Assembly (NCBI GenBank): GCA_950097015.1
Contig: CATNEN010000008.1
Location: 2,728,001-2,792,000, forward strand
DNA length: 64,000 bases
Direction: 5' to 3'
Source: Macrostomum hystrix
Lineage: Eukaryota; Platyhelminthes; Macrostomidae
The translations under genes were made by a program, and so were the position numbers. Below the pieces are notes generated by a model. That model saw only the letters and a list, made by a program, of their open reading frames with translations. It had not been told where the DNA came from and made no database searches. Shown one piece after another: positions 11,801-20,837 of the stretch; within the stretch, counting starts at the first letter, position 1; each line of letters begins with the position of its first letter.

Positions 11801-13180
11801 TGGCAAAGCTTCTTACGCACAGCACTGACAGCATATTTGGCGCTGAAATAATTGACAAATAATGTTATAATTAAATAAGTAGCTAGATTAGGCATTGTAT
11901 TTTATGACTTATAAATTAACAGACTAGAATTGTAAATTTTAATTAAATTACCTTCACATCCTGTTGACGAATCAGGTCACACAGATTCAGAATAGCTGCC
12001 CAATCAGTGTCTAAGTTGAGATGACTAGTTGCTTTGTCTAAAACAAGTGGCAGGAGTAAGTTTTAGCATGAAACAAATATTTATGAATTGTGTGTTTATA
12101 TGCCATGATATTGTGGAAAAAACTGTCTTGACTATTGTATCTTACATGATACCTCTCATTTTCCCATAGCTCTGATTTCAAAATAAACTAGTTTGATAAC
12201 AAATCCAGGATCCCCTAGGTTGTCAACCACTGTCCAGAGTTGCAATGTACAGAATACAAGCTTTTTTATCACACCAGATAAGTTTGTACAATACTTTCCT
12301 AGAACATTCTCTAGCTATGCATGTCTATAGTAAGCTTCAATTGCAACATATTCCTCCCCCAATAAGCATTTTCATCTTATTTTTATTCCTGCAGCAGATT
12401 TTCCTTTATTTATATTCTTGTCTATTTTCCTGCTATGATATTTTTCAGTTAGGGCCTAACAGTTGCACATGTTGGTCTTTTCTGATCACAAGACTCAACC
12501 ACTGGTCAAATTTTGAAAAAAACCAATAAACTAAACCTTAAATTCAAAGCTAGAATGAATGTATTTATCTTATAAATGAATAAATACGAATAAGTATATA
12601 GAAAAAGATTGTTGAAAACAAAAAAGGATTAAAATTCTTTTATCTGTCTAGTTGTCTATGAATATGTTCTAATAAGAACCAATATATGCATATATACTTA
12701 GCTTTATTTTAAATGTAAATTAAATTGAATTGAATTGAATTAAATTAAATTAAATTAATCTAATTATTGTAATATATATAACCTGCCTTATGGGACCCCC
12801 AATTCCCCCATGTTCCACTTAGTATGGTCATCCTGTGATGGGGTAGCCATTCTATATAATAAATTGGTTGTTAGATATGAACCAAATGGTTAGTATTTTA
12901 TTTCAGCAACTAAAAACTCATATAGCCACATATTTATATAAACATAATAAAACTAGAACTTTTTTAGAGGATTAAAGTTCAAGAATCAAGAATTAGGATC
13001 AAGAATACAGCACTGTAGGCCTACTCTAAAGAATAAGTTGCAGCTTTAATCATAAGTAGGCCTACACAAAGACTTAATATGACTGTAGCATTTTAAAACA
13101 TAGCGATAGATAAATAAATTTTAAAACTTACTTAACAAACTGTCGAACTGGGAATTAGACTTGCTACCGAAAAGACTCAT
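5825..13180 (-). CDS. HGS: Hrs / HGS, ESCRT-0 subunit (N-terminal half, nine exons)
   Basis: Hrs binds ubiquitinated cargo and PtdIns3P on early endosomes and recruits ESCRT-I. Exons in transcript order: 13180-13132, 12037-11952, 11842-11767, 11572-11480, 11385-11268, 10705-10459, 9055-9001, 7378-7277, 6091-5825. They encode about 365 residues. The VHS domain covers about 1-140 (NKATSHLNLDTDW, CDLIRQQDVK, VKNCG). The FYVE finger is in exon 6, with RKHHCRSCG and the eight zinc-binding cysteines. Exon 8 carries a ubiquitin-interacting motif (ELELALALSASEAES). Exon 9 has DPELVVYLDRNYWEK, a signature just after the UIM in animal Hrs. Introns are GT-AG except that the exon 2/3 junction leaves a one-base frame problem. 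Exon 9 ends at a good donor (GTAAGA), or reads through 5 codons to TAA. The family's coiled coil, proline/glutamine-rich tail and clathrin box were not found. Introns 5-8 are largely minisatellite; intron 1 (12038-13131) is AT-rich with nothing recognised. Confidence 0.93.
6218..6501 (-). mobile_element. tRNA-derived SINE, family B, in Hrs intron 8
   Basis: Read on the minus strand, the head is tRNA-like (TAGAGGTTAGGGCGTCGGAC, then GGTTCGATTCCCGACTCC as box B). The body includes TGCATTGCTTCAGTTCACC and CCATGGACTGAACAGC, and the 3' end is CAGGTGTAATCAAT. Fuller or partial copies lie at 15276-15590 (minus), 56215-56375 (plus) and 60190-60462 (plus), with a 3' fragment at 14763-14812. A 32-bp minisatellite starts directly next to the tRNA-like end. 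Confidence 0.85.
6504..7225. repeat. minisatellite, 32-bp unit, Hrs intron 8
   Basis: About 22 units of 32 bp. Each contains AGATAATTATCAAAATCTCA followed by a CCAAAGGACGG or CGAAAGGAAGG variant. The core GATAATTATC is a perfect 10-bp palindrome made of two convergent GATA-type sites (AGATAA and TGATAA) overlapping TAATTA. The array abuts SINE B at one side and ends about 50 bases from exon 8. Confidence 0.93.
7665..8625. repeat. minisatellite, 34-37-bp unit, Hrs intron 7
   Basis: About 26 units of 37 bp, with a 34-bp variant lacking TGT. Each contains GAGGATCTGGGATTTGTG followed by GTTGGCCAATCAGATTT, a close match to the NF-Y CCAAT-box consensus in most copies. Some copies are TGTCCAATCAG or GAGCAATCAG. 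The rest of the intron (8626-9000 and 7379-7664) is AT-rich and unremarkable. Confidence 0.93.
9490..10312. repeat. minisatellite, 30-bp unit, Hrs intron 6
   Basis: About 27 near-identical 30-bp units with GGGTTCCTTAGCAACCTGCA. Around 10070 the array switches to a second version (GATGCCTTAGCAACCTGCAC, ACAAACACCA). All frames on both strands are open because 30 is divisible by 3. Frames of up to 315 codons here are repeat artefacts inside an intron. Similar CCTTAGCAAC motifs recur three times in Hrs intron 4, about 11628-11700. The stretch 9056-9489 holds nothing else recognisable. Confidence 0.95.
10755..11200. repeat. minisatellite, 21-bp unit, Hrs intron 5
   Basis: About 20 units of 21 bp built on CTGGCTAGCTTCAGGGAAGA, with GCTAGC palindromes and a few ATAGCTG or AGATTCAGG variants. 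The array occupies most of the intron between the VHS end (11268) and the FYVE exon (10705). Minus-strand open frames of 109 and 126 codons are by-products of the 3n period. Confidence 0.93.
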
Positions 13181-13675
13181 ATCTGATTCAGTTGTAAGCA
13201 ATAAAAAACTATCGATCAATCAGTTAGGAACAAAAAGGATATCACACAAACGACGTTTCGAGACAATCCGAAGAAGATTATTGAACGGATCTTAAATATA
13301 ACTATCGCAAACTCAAAAATACGCAAAAATGTAAAACTTTATTTTCTTTCACACAAGCAGTACAGTCGTACCAAAGGAAGTATTAGAGCATCTGAGCCTA
13401 GCTTTGACACAGCAAAAATCTAGTTTTTGTATTTTTCGAAATCTTGACAATGACGCATACAAACAGCTGCGCAAAGAAATCATTATTTCATTGAATCTAT
13501 TCTTAAATGCTGCTGCCAAAAAAATATTGCATTCTTGGTGTTAACTCTTCATATGAATTTTCGTCTTTTGTTTTACACAAAAAATGCAACGTGCTCGCGG
13601 ACCCTGAACACACCTTTTGATACAGCTTCGGCAAAAAGAGCCGAAGTACGTACCAACTCCGTAGTAACTCCGTTG
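13181..13675. other. Hrs 5' flank / promoter side
   Basis: Upstream of the Hrs start, the minus strand has a T-rich tract ending in CAG two bases before the ATG (13183-13185), which looks like a 3' splice acceptor. No TATA box is evident. Up to 13675 I see no gene. Confidence 0.4.
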
Positions 13676-13679
13676 TAAG

Positions 13680-14060
13680 CTGGGGGTCGGTGGCAGAGCG
13701 GTTAACGTGTTTGCCTCTCGCACCAATGTCCCAAGATCGATTCCGCGGCGAGGCTACATTTATTTGGGACGCAGCCGCGGAGAGAAGGTTTAGGGCTTGT
13801 CGTGCGCAATTTAAGCGCATTGAGGCCGAGGGCCAACCTCCAAGGCACAGTTAAATGTACAATGCCTGACGATGAGAAAGTCAGGGCAGATGTACTCACC
13901 TGTGTGAGCGTGGGCCTGCGTACAGTATCTGTGTGCGTGTGTGCTCAGGAGTCAATTCGAATGGGCGAATTGCCTCCTCGCTGCATGGCTGCGGGTCTAG
14001 AGTTACCAAATGATGCACCATTTGCCCACAACCCTCCTGCAATTTTTATTTTTATTTATA
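13680..14060 (+). mobile_element. tRNA-derived SINE, family A, copy 2
   Basis: This is the best-preserved copy of family A. The box-A region GTGGCAGAGCGGTTAACG near 13690 is leucine/serine-tRNA-like, box B is GATCGATTCCGCGG, and the body includes TTTGGGACGCAGCCGCGG and TGACGATGAGAAAGTCAGGG. The 3' end is CCTCCTGCAATTTTTATTT, an AT-rich tail. It lies 0.5 kb upstream of Hrs. Confidence 0.85.
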
Positions 14061-14324
14061 TTAACTGTCTTCCTCCGATTCTTTGGCATTTTTAACGCCA
14101 CAGAAAAATCTTCAGGAGATTTTTAAAGCAGCTAATAGCGGCCAGAAATTGTCATTTGGATACAGCTCGACTATGGCCGCGACTCGCTGCGCTGTCGGAC
14201 TTTAAATCTTCGAGCTCAGTGCGCAATTCGTAGATGATGACGGCATTTTCCATCAGCAGCAAGTGCATCATCAGACAAAGGTCTTTTCGGCCTGCTCAGT
14301 GAGTTGATATTGTTGTGATCGAAC

Positions 14325-14377
14325 CAAGGACCACTATCTAGGAGTCTACTCCTAGAGTCTACTCCTAGTGGTCCTTG
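14325..14377. mobile_element. 53-bp hAT-type MITE with 8-bp target duplication
   Basis: The element starts CAAGGACCACTA and ends TAGTGGTCCTTG, inverted copies of each other, and the interior is a foldback (AGGAGTCTACTCCTAG). It is flanked by perfect 8-bp direct repeats GATCGAAC at 14317-14324 and 14378-14385. An 8-bp duplication and CAAGG-type ends are hallmarks of hAT transposons. It encodes nothing and is non-autonomous. Related termini occur at 15227-15618 and 26178-26486. Confidence 0.85.
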
Positions 14378-14385
14378 GATCGAAC

Positions 14386-14762
14386 ATTGGTGCAGCAGCT
14401 TGAGTTGCGGATTTCCCATCTTCAGTCTGGCATATTCTGTTAATAATCTGTCTCCCAGTGTCGTCTTCACGATTGTCATCTCTCCTTTGCCCATCCTCCC
14501 TCAGTATAATCTCAACTTTGCACCAACGTTTAGTTTCCACTTACGTGCACCACGAAGTTTTTCATGTTACTATACAAGAGTTTTGTATGCCAGGCTTTTG
14601 TTCAAGTTTCCAATCTAACTTTTCTGTTTATTAAAATTCTGTTTATACTAGAAAAAAGAATTTTATTGTTAAAAGCGAAAGCGTCATGATGTGTAGGGAG
14701 ACTCCCAATTTCGATACGAGTCGTTATATTTATGCCAACAACGTTCTGTCGCAGAGAACTGG
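14386..14762. other. intergenic, no gene seen
   Basis: Short open frames on both strands without recognisable domains. On the minus strand, 14155-14280 just before the MITE has a GC-rich, coding-like patch of about 40 codons ending in TGA, discussed separately. Confidence 0.3.
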
Positions 14763-14812
14763 GCAGCTGCATGGGCTTGCCCAGTTGGGACAGGTGTAAT
14801 CAATTATTTTTA
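14763..14812 (+). mobile_element. SINE family B, 3' fragment
   Basis: GGGCAGCTGCATGGGCTTGC followed by CCAGTTGGGACAGGTGTAATCAAT matches the 3' end of SINE B (compare 60410-60455). The rest of the element is absent, so it is truncated or diverged. The stretch up to 15226 has nothing else recognisable. Confidence 0.6.
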
Positions 14813-15226
14813 TTACTATTATTTTTTAAGCTAAGCACTATCTGGGCCGAGGGATGAGGAACGAACTGAGCCTCAATTTCATATTGAGATTGAAATTCTC
14901 CCCTCCCGGAGGGGATCAGTACGCATGAGGATTATTGATGAGTGGGGACGCAGCACACGATTCTCGTAGTACAGTGCAACACAGTTGACTAGCTGGTTGG
15001 CATGCAAACCAACCCCAGCTGTTCTGAGGGAGGGGAGGATGCATTTGGTGATGCATAATAATCACCAAGTTGCATTTATATAGGGTCACTGTTTACTGTT
15101 CGACTAATTGACTGCCACAGTTTGACTATATGGCCACGGAAGTTTGCCAAAGACTGCATGCTCGTGTAGAAGAGTATATTGCATTTTGTAGCTACTGTTG
15201 CAGACACCAAGTGTACACGCACAACG

Positions 15227-15618
15227 CAAGGACCACTGCAGTATAACAGTTATACTAATAATAATAATAATAATAATTGATTACACCTGCCCCAATTGGG
15301 TCAGATGTGCAGCCGACAGCACAGCCGCAGCTAATGCGCGGCGCATCTGAAGGCTGCGTACAGCTGTTCAGTCCACGGACTGGGGAGACGCCACACCCAC
15401 TGGGGAGACGCCACGCCACTTCAATTATCCCAGCTGATGCTGGTACCCATTTAACAGCTAGGTGAACTGAAGCAATGCAGAGTTAATTGTGTCTTGCTAA
15501 AGGACGCAAATTGTTCCAGTGGAGTCGGGAATCGAACCCCCGACCTTCAAGTCGTGAGTCCGACGCCCTAACCACTAGGCTACAACCTCTGCTACAGTTA
15601 TACTACAGTGGTCCTTTG
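15227..15618. mobile_element. hAT-like MITE with SINE B inside
   Basis: The ends are inverted: CAAGGACCACTGCAGTATAA on the left and TTATACTACAGTGGTCCTTTG on the right, both continuing the AAGGACCACT signature of the 53-bp and 309-bp elements. The interior is an AAT microsatellite (about 15256-15278) followed by a complete minus-strand SINE B. No 8-bp duplication is evident outside the ends, so the host element is older or rearranged. Confidence 0.65.
15276..15590 (-). mobile_element. tRNA-derived SINE, family B, full copy
   Basis: On the minus strand it begins GTAGCCTAGTGGTTAGGGCG, with box B GGTTCGATTCCCGACTCC, and runs through GCAATTTGCGTCCTTTAGC to CAGGTGTAATCAAT. An internal 20-bp direct repeat (CACTGGGGAGACGCCAC, about 15380-15417) is private to this copy. 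It sits inside the inverted-repeat element described above. Confidence 0.88.
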
Positions 15619-15941
15619 CATGGCACCCGAATCCCTTAGCATTGTCGCCTCTCATCATGGCACAACTCAACCCAAGTTTATCTGAACTCAACTCCTGTTG
15701 CTTTTAATTGACGTTTCGCGAAAAGGACTAAAAAAACGTACACCAATCTAATTAATCTAGAACGTCTATAGCTGTTCCTGTCAATTTATAATTCCCAAAC
15801 CCAAGCATTAGGCATTGGAAACACCACGGTGAATAATTGATGAGTTTTATCCAATCATAATCCTCTGGTACTAACTGTCAGTTTATTTAACCAACTGCGT
15901 TTTGAAATTTTCACAAAGAACTGAAACGCACTTAGCTGCTA

Positions 15942-16760
15942 CAGTTAAACATTAAACCGATCGGAATCCTAGCGACCTTGATGGCGCTTCTGGTGCTCGC
16001 CATAATGCCCGAAGTGTTCTCTGAGGTCTTCAACATGCTGATGGGATATTTGTGCGTCAAGAGCGAGTTCACCATGACAGTCCAAGGACGCCTCACCAAC
16101 ATCGGATGTGCCATTTTGTGCGACCGAGACCAGCGCTGCCAGTAGGCCTTCACCATGGCTGACGGCCCGTGTCAGCTGTTCGTGTTCGACAAGTGCAGCA
16201 AGTCGCTGAGGGACTGCAGCTGCTCCAGGAGAGGCCAGGTGTTTGTGAAGAAGCAGCCGGGACTCGAGGCTGCCAAGCTGTGTCCGACTGGCTACGGAAA
16301 CGACCTGTGCGGAGTGAAGTACAAGCTGTACTCTGGCATAGGTTACTGGTAGCCGAGCAGGCAGAAGTGCGAGTCGGAGAGCGGTCTGGTGATCATGGCC
16401 GATGTGCTCAACGCCACTGAGCTAAGCCACATTGCGGTAGCATACAGCAGCGTCTCATCTAACACTGGCTCGGAGGTTTTCAAGCTCCGGGCAGTCCTGA
16501 GCCAGCTGGAGGCTGGTACTGGGTCGGCTGCAACATCACCTTCGACGGAAGCCTTTTGGGTAGCAGTGAGCCCAACGATGAATTTCCTTCGGCGAGAATG
16601 TTATAGTTCGCTTTGCCAATAACTTCTGGCAGGAGTTATTAGTGCATCCGGTACTATGCGAGTGCGTCTCACCTTTTGACTGAGGTGACGATGGCTGATC
16701 TTCGACGCCGAAATAGTCAATGAGCATGGCTTGCCCTGTTGCAAAGGGAAAGAAAACGTT
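15942..16760 (+). pseudogene. broken secreted PAN/C-type-lectin-like gene
   Basis: A plus-strand reading gives a hydrophobic signal-like start (ILATLMALLVLAIMPEVFS), then a cysteine-rich PAN/apple-like stretch (CAILCDRDQRC, stop, AFTM...CQLFVFDKC). A C-type-lectin-like part follows (QKCESESGLVIMADVLNATE; then, in another frame, GWYWVGCNITFDGS and SEPNDEF). It is interrupted by in-frame TAG at 16144-16146 and after TYR-TRP near 16350, by a frameshift near 16500-16515, and by another TAG near 16605. Continuous homologous reading around stops, without introns, points to a decayed secreted lectin-type gene. PAN and lectin assignments are by pattern only. It is not expected to make a full protein. 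Confidence 0.6.
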
Positions 16761-17404
16761 TACGGTTATTGTTCAACTATTAACAATGAAGGATGTAAGA
16801 CGCACAAATTGGAAAGTTTGTTAAATTTTATTTTGAAGTTACCTGCACTTTAAAGTGCAACTTTGAAGTTTAATTTCAGTTTAAGTTTTCTGTTTTAAGC
16901 TTAAGATTTTTCGATATATTTTAAGATTTTTTTAAGGAAAACACTTATTTAACCATGACTGGTGCCAACATTCTTATGGAACACAGGGGCAAAAAGCCTT
17001 GCGGATGAGTTCTGTTAGACCGTGACAACGATACTCCTTGGCAACGAGGGTAACTGCTCAGTACCAACAATAGAAGATGCAATGTAATGAGCGCTCGAAA
17101 CGGCAGAAAGCCTGAGCACCAGAAAGCAGTAGGCTTTCTGCTGCAGGAAATGCTGAACAGTCGGTCTTATGCTGCGTTGCTGATTTCTTATACCAGGCGA
17201 AATAATGGCTCCGGGATGCCGATAGGCCAGGTCGCGACCAATAGGAGAACGAACTCCTTGCTGTATATAGATTTCACATCGACCAAAGCCTAACAATGCC
17301 TGCTTGCAGCGCTGAAAGGTTGACGCAACAATACTGAGGCTAACATTCCTCTTCTACTACGCGATGGAATACCGTCTATGGATGACCGCAGCAGTGTATG
17401 TAGA
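16761..17404. other. intergenic, no gene seen
   Basis: AT-rich, then mixed sequence. A 93-codon minus-strand frame (17015-17296) has no recognisable motif and I do not call it a gene. Confidence 0.4.
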
Positions 17405-17840
17405 AAAGAGGGGGTCAGTGGCAGAGCGGTTCGTCATGGAGGCTCCCTGCCGCTAAGTCAAGTAAGTCAAGGCAGAGCGGTTAACGCGTTTGCCTCTCGT
17501 GCCAATGTCCCTGACCTCGATTTCGCGGCAAGGCCACATTTATTTGGGGCGCAGCCGAGGAGAGAAGGCTTGGGGGCTTGTCGTGCAATTTACGCCCTTG
17601 AGTGCTAACCTCCAATTAGGCACAGTAGCAGTTTACACTGCCTGACGATGAGAAAGTCAGGGCAGATGTACACACCTGTGTGTGTGCCTGCGTACAGTAT
17701 CTGTGTGCGTGTGTGCTCAGGAGTCAGCGAAATGGGCAGACTTGGCTCCTCAGTGGCTGCAGTTCTAAATGTCACCAAATCATGTGCATTGCCCGTGGTC
17801 CTTCTGCAATTATTAATATTATTATTATTTAAAAAGAGGA
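17405..17840 (+). mobile_element. tRNA-derived SINE, family A, copy 3
   Basis: It has the family A body (TTTGGGGCGCAGCCGAGG, TGACGATGAGAAAGTCAGGG, GTGTGCGTGTGTGCTCAGGA) and an AT-rich tail (ATTATTAATATTATTATT). The head is odd: GTGGCAGAGCGGTT occurs at about 17418, is interrupted by about 50 bases, and GGCAGAGCGGTTAACGCG restarts at about 17470. Box A is therefore partly duplicated. Confidence 0.8.
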
Positions 17841-19384
17841 GACAGCTGCTGTCAATTCGCATAGTTTCTTCTGGGCGTCACAAGAGAGTGACTGAGCCGC
17901 GGTTGCAGATAATTATCCTCAGGCTTTCCTGAGGTGTGAAAATTTTGCTCCTTCAGGTGGTCTGAAATTTAATAGTCAATGTTTGGTCATTCAATGGAAC
18001 TCAACACGCAATTAGGGTTAGTTTTGTTTCCCTGACAGGTGTAGCTGGCAAAGCAGAGGTTAAAAACCGCATGAGATGCATTACAGCAAAAAATAAGCGT
18101 TCCTAAATTTTTTTTGATGAAACACTGATGGGTTGTTTATATCGAAATTGGATGATAGTTCTTACAATGAGAATCATTCCGGATCCAAAAATAAATTGGT
18201 TGTTAGGAGCTCCAGCTCAAGCTAGGAGCTAAGCTGAAGACAAAAGCAAAATGCTTTCTACAATCAAAACCTTGCCATTTTCTGGTTGCATAAAACCCCC
18301 AACAGAGTAAGTCAGTTTATTTTTTACTACAAGCAAAATAAGTAAATAAGTAAAATAGGGCCTAGTAAAATAGGAAGCGAGACTCCTGCTTACGCCGACA
18401 AATTGCATGTCTCCCTTATGTCGACGGGAGCAACTGTGACTTTACCACATTTTCATCACTAAAATCTTAAGGCTATGTTTAAAATACAATCCTCATTAAA
18501 AATTGTATACAAAATAGCACTGTGACAACTGATTTTCGTAAATGTGAGCGGTTTTGTTATTTTTGGTAAATAGGCCTAAATTAGGCCTAGGTCACAATTT
18601 TATACACACCCCAACATGACGACGTGAACATGTTGTGTTTCGATTTCTATTTAGAAACTTACCAGCCTGACTTTGAATGACTCTAAAAGTGTTACTTGTG
18701 AATAACAATAGGCTTTTCTAGTTATTATGAACATTTATTCAGTTCATTGTCTACTTAAACAATTAGAAATGTTTGTATTGAATTGAGAAATGAATCGCTA
18801 GGTCTACAACAATTTTACCCATCGTCATATTTGGGTTTATTTACCTTCTGATATCCTAATCTTCCTTTTAAAATTTAATTCCTAATTTTAGGTAGGCCTA
18901 TACAAATAATTGGTTATTTGACATTTAGTTCAGTCAGAAGACAGACTGACTGGCTACAAATATAGAGTACAGCTAATGCCTAATACTAATATTTTTCAAC
19001 ATACTTTACTACAAGGTATAAAGCTCCTTAGCCAGGTTAGCCATCCTTTGTTTTAGCCATATAAATATAAAATATGCTACCCACAGCTACAAAAGCAGCT
19101 GTAGTAAACTTTAATTAAAATGCTGTGCTAGGCACATTATTATAAACATCCTTTAAATTACATATGATTACTCACTATGATAAGTGATACAATAGGCCTA
19201 AATAAAAAACATTTAGACAAATTTCTTCTTAACAATATAATCAGCTTTTTTGGAAAATGTCTTTTAAGGTACAATTACATTATTTTTTGTTTGTTTGGCC
19301 CGAGCAATTTTTTTATCAATTTCTAATTTTTCTCTAGTTTTAATATTTACTTATCATCTTTCTCTCATTGTTCATATGTAGCTA
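17841..19384. other. AT-rich intergenic, no gene seen
   Basis: Long AT-rich stretch with no coding-like frame and no array. A 16-mer (ATAAATTGGTTGTTAG) at 18191-18206 is identical to 12859-12874 in Hrs intron 1, possibly the edge of an old dispersed repeat. Confidence 0.5.
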
Positions 19385-20024
19385 GGGTAATGTATCATCA
19401 ACCAAACAAGAATATGCATTTTTTAACTTCAAACCAAAGCTACAGATTTTCTATTTAAGATATCATGATAAATCAAAAGCCAAGTTATAGAAAACTGTTT
19501 TGTCTTTCTAAATAGTCTCAGCTTTTGCAATTTTGTCAAATAGAAAAAAGTTATTCATGTTTTTCATCTAAAACCAAATGATGATTTTCATGTTTCTTCA
19601 AACCAAACAGAGAATTTGATGTTCGGTTTTAAAATTTGAGTGAGTGGTTCAATCTTATTTTAAGGAGTGATCTATCATGAATTATGTCATTTGAAAGCAT
19701 TTTTCATGCTCTATAGATAACTACATTTATGGTAATTTAATTGGAAAGCAACCACATACAATCTTAGTCTAAAGTACATGCTGAAAAATGTTGTTAAAAA
19801 GTATGCTTTTGTGATAAAAATTTCTACTGAAACATCCATATCTTTCTTTCCTTTTAATGCTTCATTGCATGTCATGCCTTAGCTTGTAAATAATTTCATT
19901 GACATTCAAAATAGTTGTTCTGTGAAATACAATAGCTTGTTTCTGTCTTGCACAAGACCAAGGAAGGAGTCATAATTCTTGTTTGGTTTTGAAGATACAC
20001 TGTTTGGTTGATGATACATTACCC
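19385..20024. mobile_element. 640-bp MITE flanked by TA
   Basis: The left end is GGGTAATGTATCATCAACCA (continuing AACA) and the right end is its inverted copy TGTTTGGTTGATGATACATTACCC, 24 bp without mismatch. TA lies immediately outside both ends (19383-19384 and 20025-20026), as expected for a TA-targeting superfamily (Tc1/mariner-like). Sub-terminal motifs (CAAACCAAA near 19430, GTTTGGTTTTGAAG near 19980) are also roughly inverted. There is no transposase frame, so it is non-autonomous. Confidence 0.82.
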
Positions 20025-20026
20025 TA

Positions 20027-20837
20027 TTGATATTGTTCTTTACTTTTGAACCCTACTTGTCCACATAAACAAACAGGGTGGTGAAAGTCTCCTTATATCC
20101 ACAGTCTAGATCATGCTAACTTCAATCCAAAAAAATGGTGAGGCTGGAGTGCACACAAAATTTTTTTTTTGCATGTTTGAAAGTTAAAGAAAGTAAAAAA
20201 TGCATAAATTATAGGCAATGAATCAATTTATTGTAATTTTGTTGGCAACACCAATGCACAGGGAATTATTTGGCTTATACTACATAATCTTTACCATGGC
20301 TTTGTCTTCCCTATTCTGATTATTTCTCAGTATTTTAAGTAGACTCTTCTGATTTAAATTTTCCAAAATATTTTATTTCTGTAGCATCTTTAAGACTTTT
20401 GAGTTGTGAAAAAATGTGTTCTAGTAATAATGCTAGGACAAAAAAGTAAATAGTAAAATTAATTTGATCCCATATTTCATTGGCAATCTTTAAGCTAGAA
20501 AAGGTCACTGATATTGCAACAAATTTTGTCATTGTGGGTTACTTGTGTTATCATTAAAGGGGTTTACTATTTATTACAAATATTAATAGTAAAGAGGAGC
20601 ATAAGAAATAAATCTAGAGTCATTTCCAAATCTCCTTTTCTCTTTTTTGAGAGTCTGAAAAGCATTGACACCCTGAAAAAAAAGCAAAAATGAGAGTAAG
20701 CTATGAGTACATTATATATTTTTAATAGCTAAATTTAACAAACTTGATTAATGGATTAATAGCTAAATTCATTTCATAGTTATTACTTACATCTCACTTT
20801 ATTCATCGCAGCTAGGTTAATTAACCTTGAGAATATA
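20027..20837. other. CCDC47 upstream region
   Basis: AT-rich. A pyrimidine-rich stretch ends in CGCAG at 20807-20811, 26 bases before the CCDC47 ATG, and looks like a splice acceptor for a 5' UTR intron or for trans-splicing. A 65-codon minus frame (20335-20532) lacks recognisable features. Confidence 0.4.

Noticed and set aside
15942-16760. TAG reassigned as a sense codon
   Set aside because: The intact genes contain no internal in-frame TAG, and an in-frame TAG just before the kindlin ATG behaves as a normal stop. A frameshift also breaks the lectin-like gene, so it is simply decayed.
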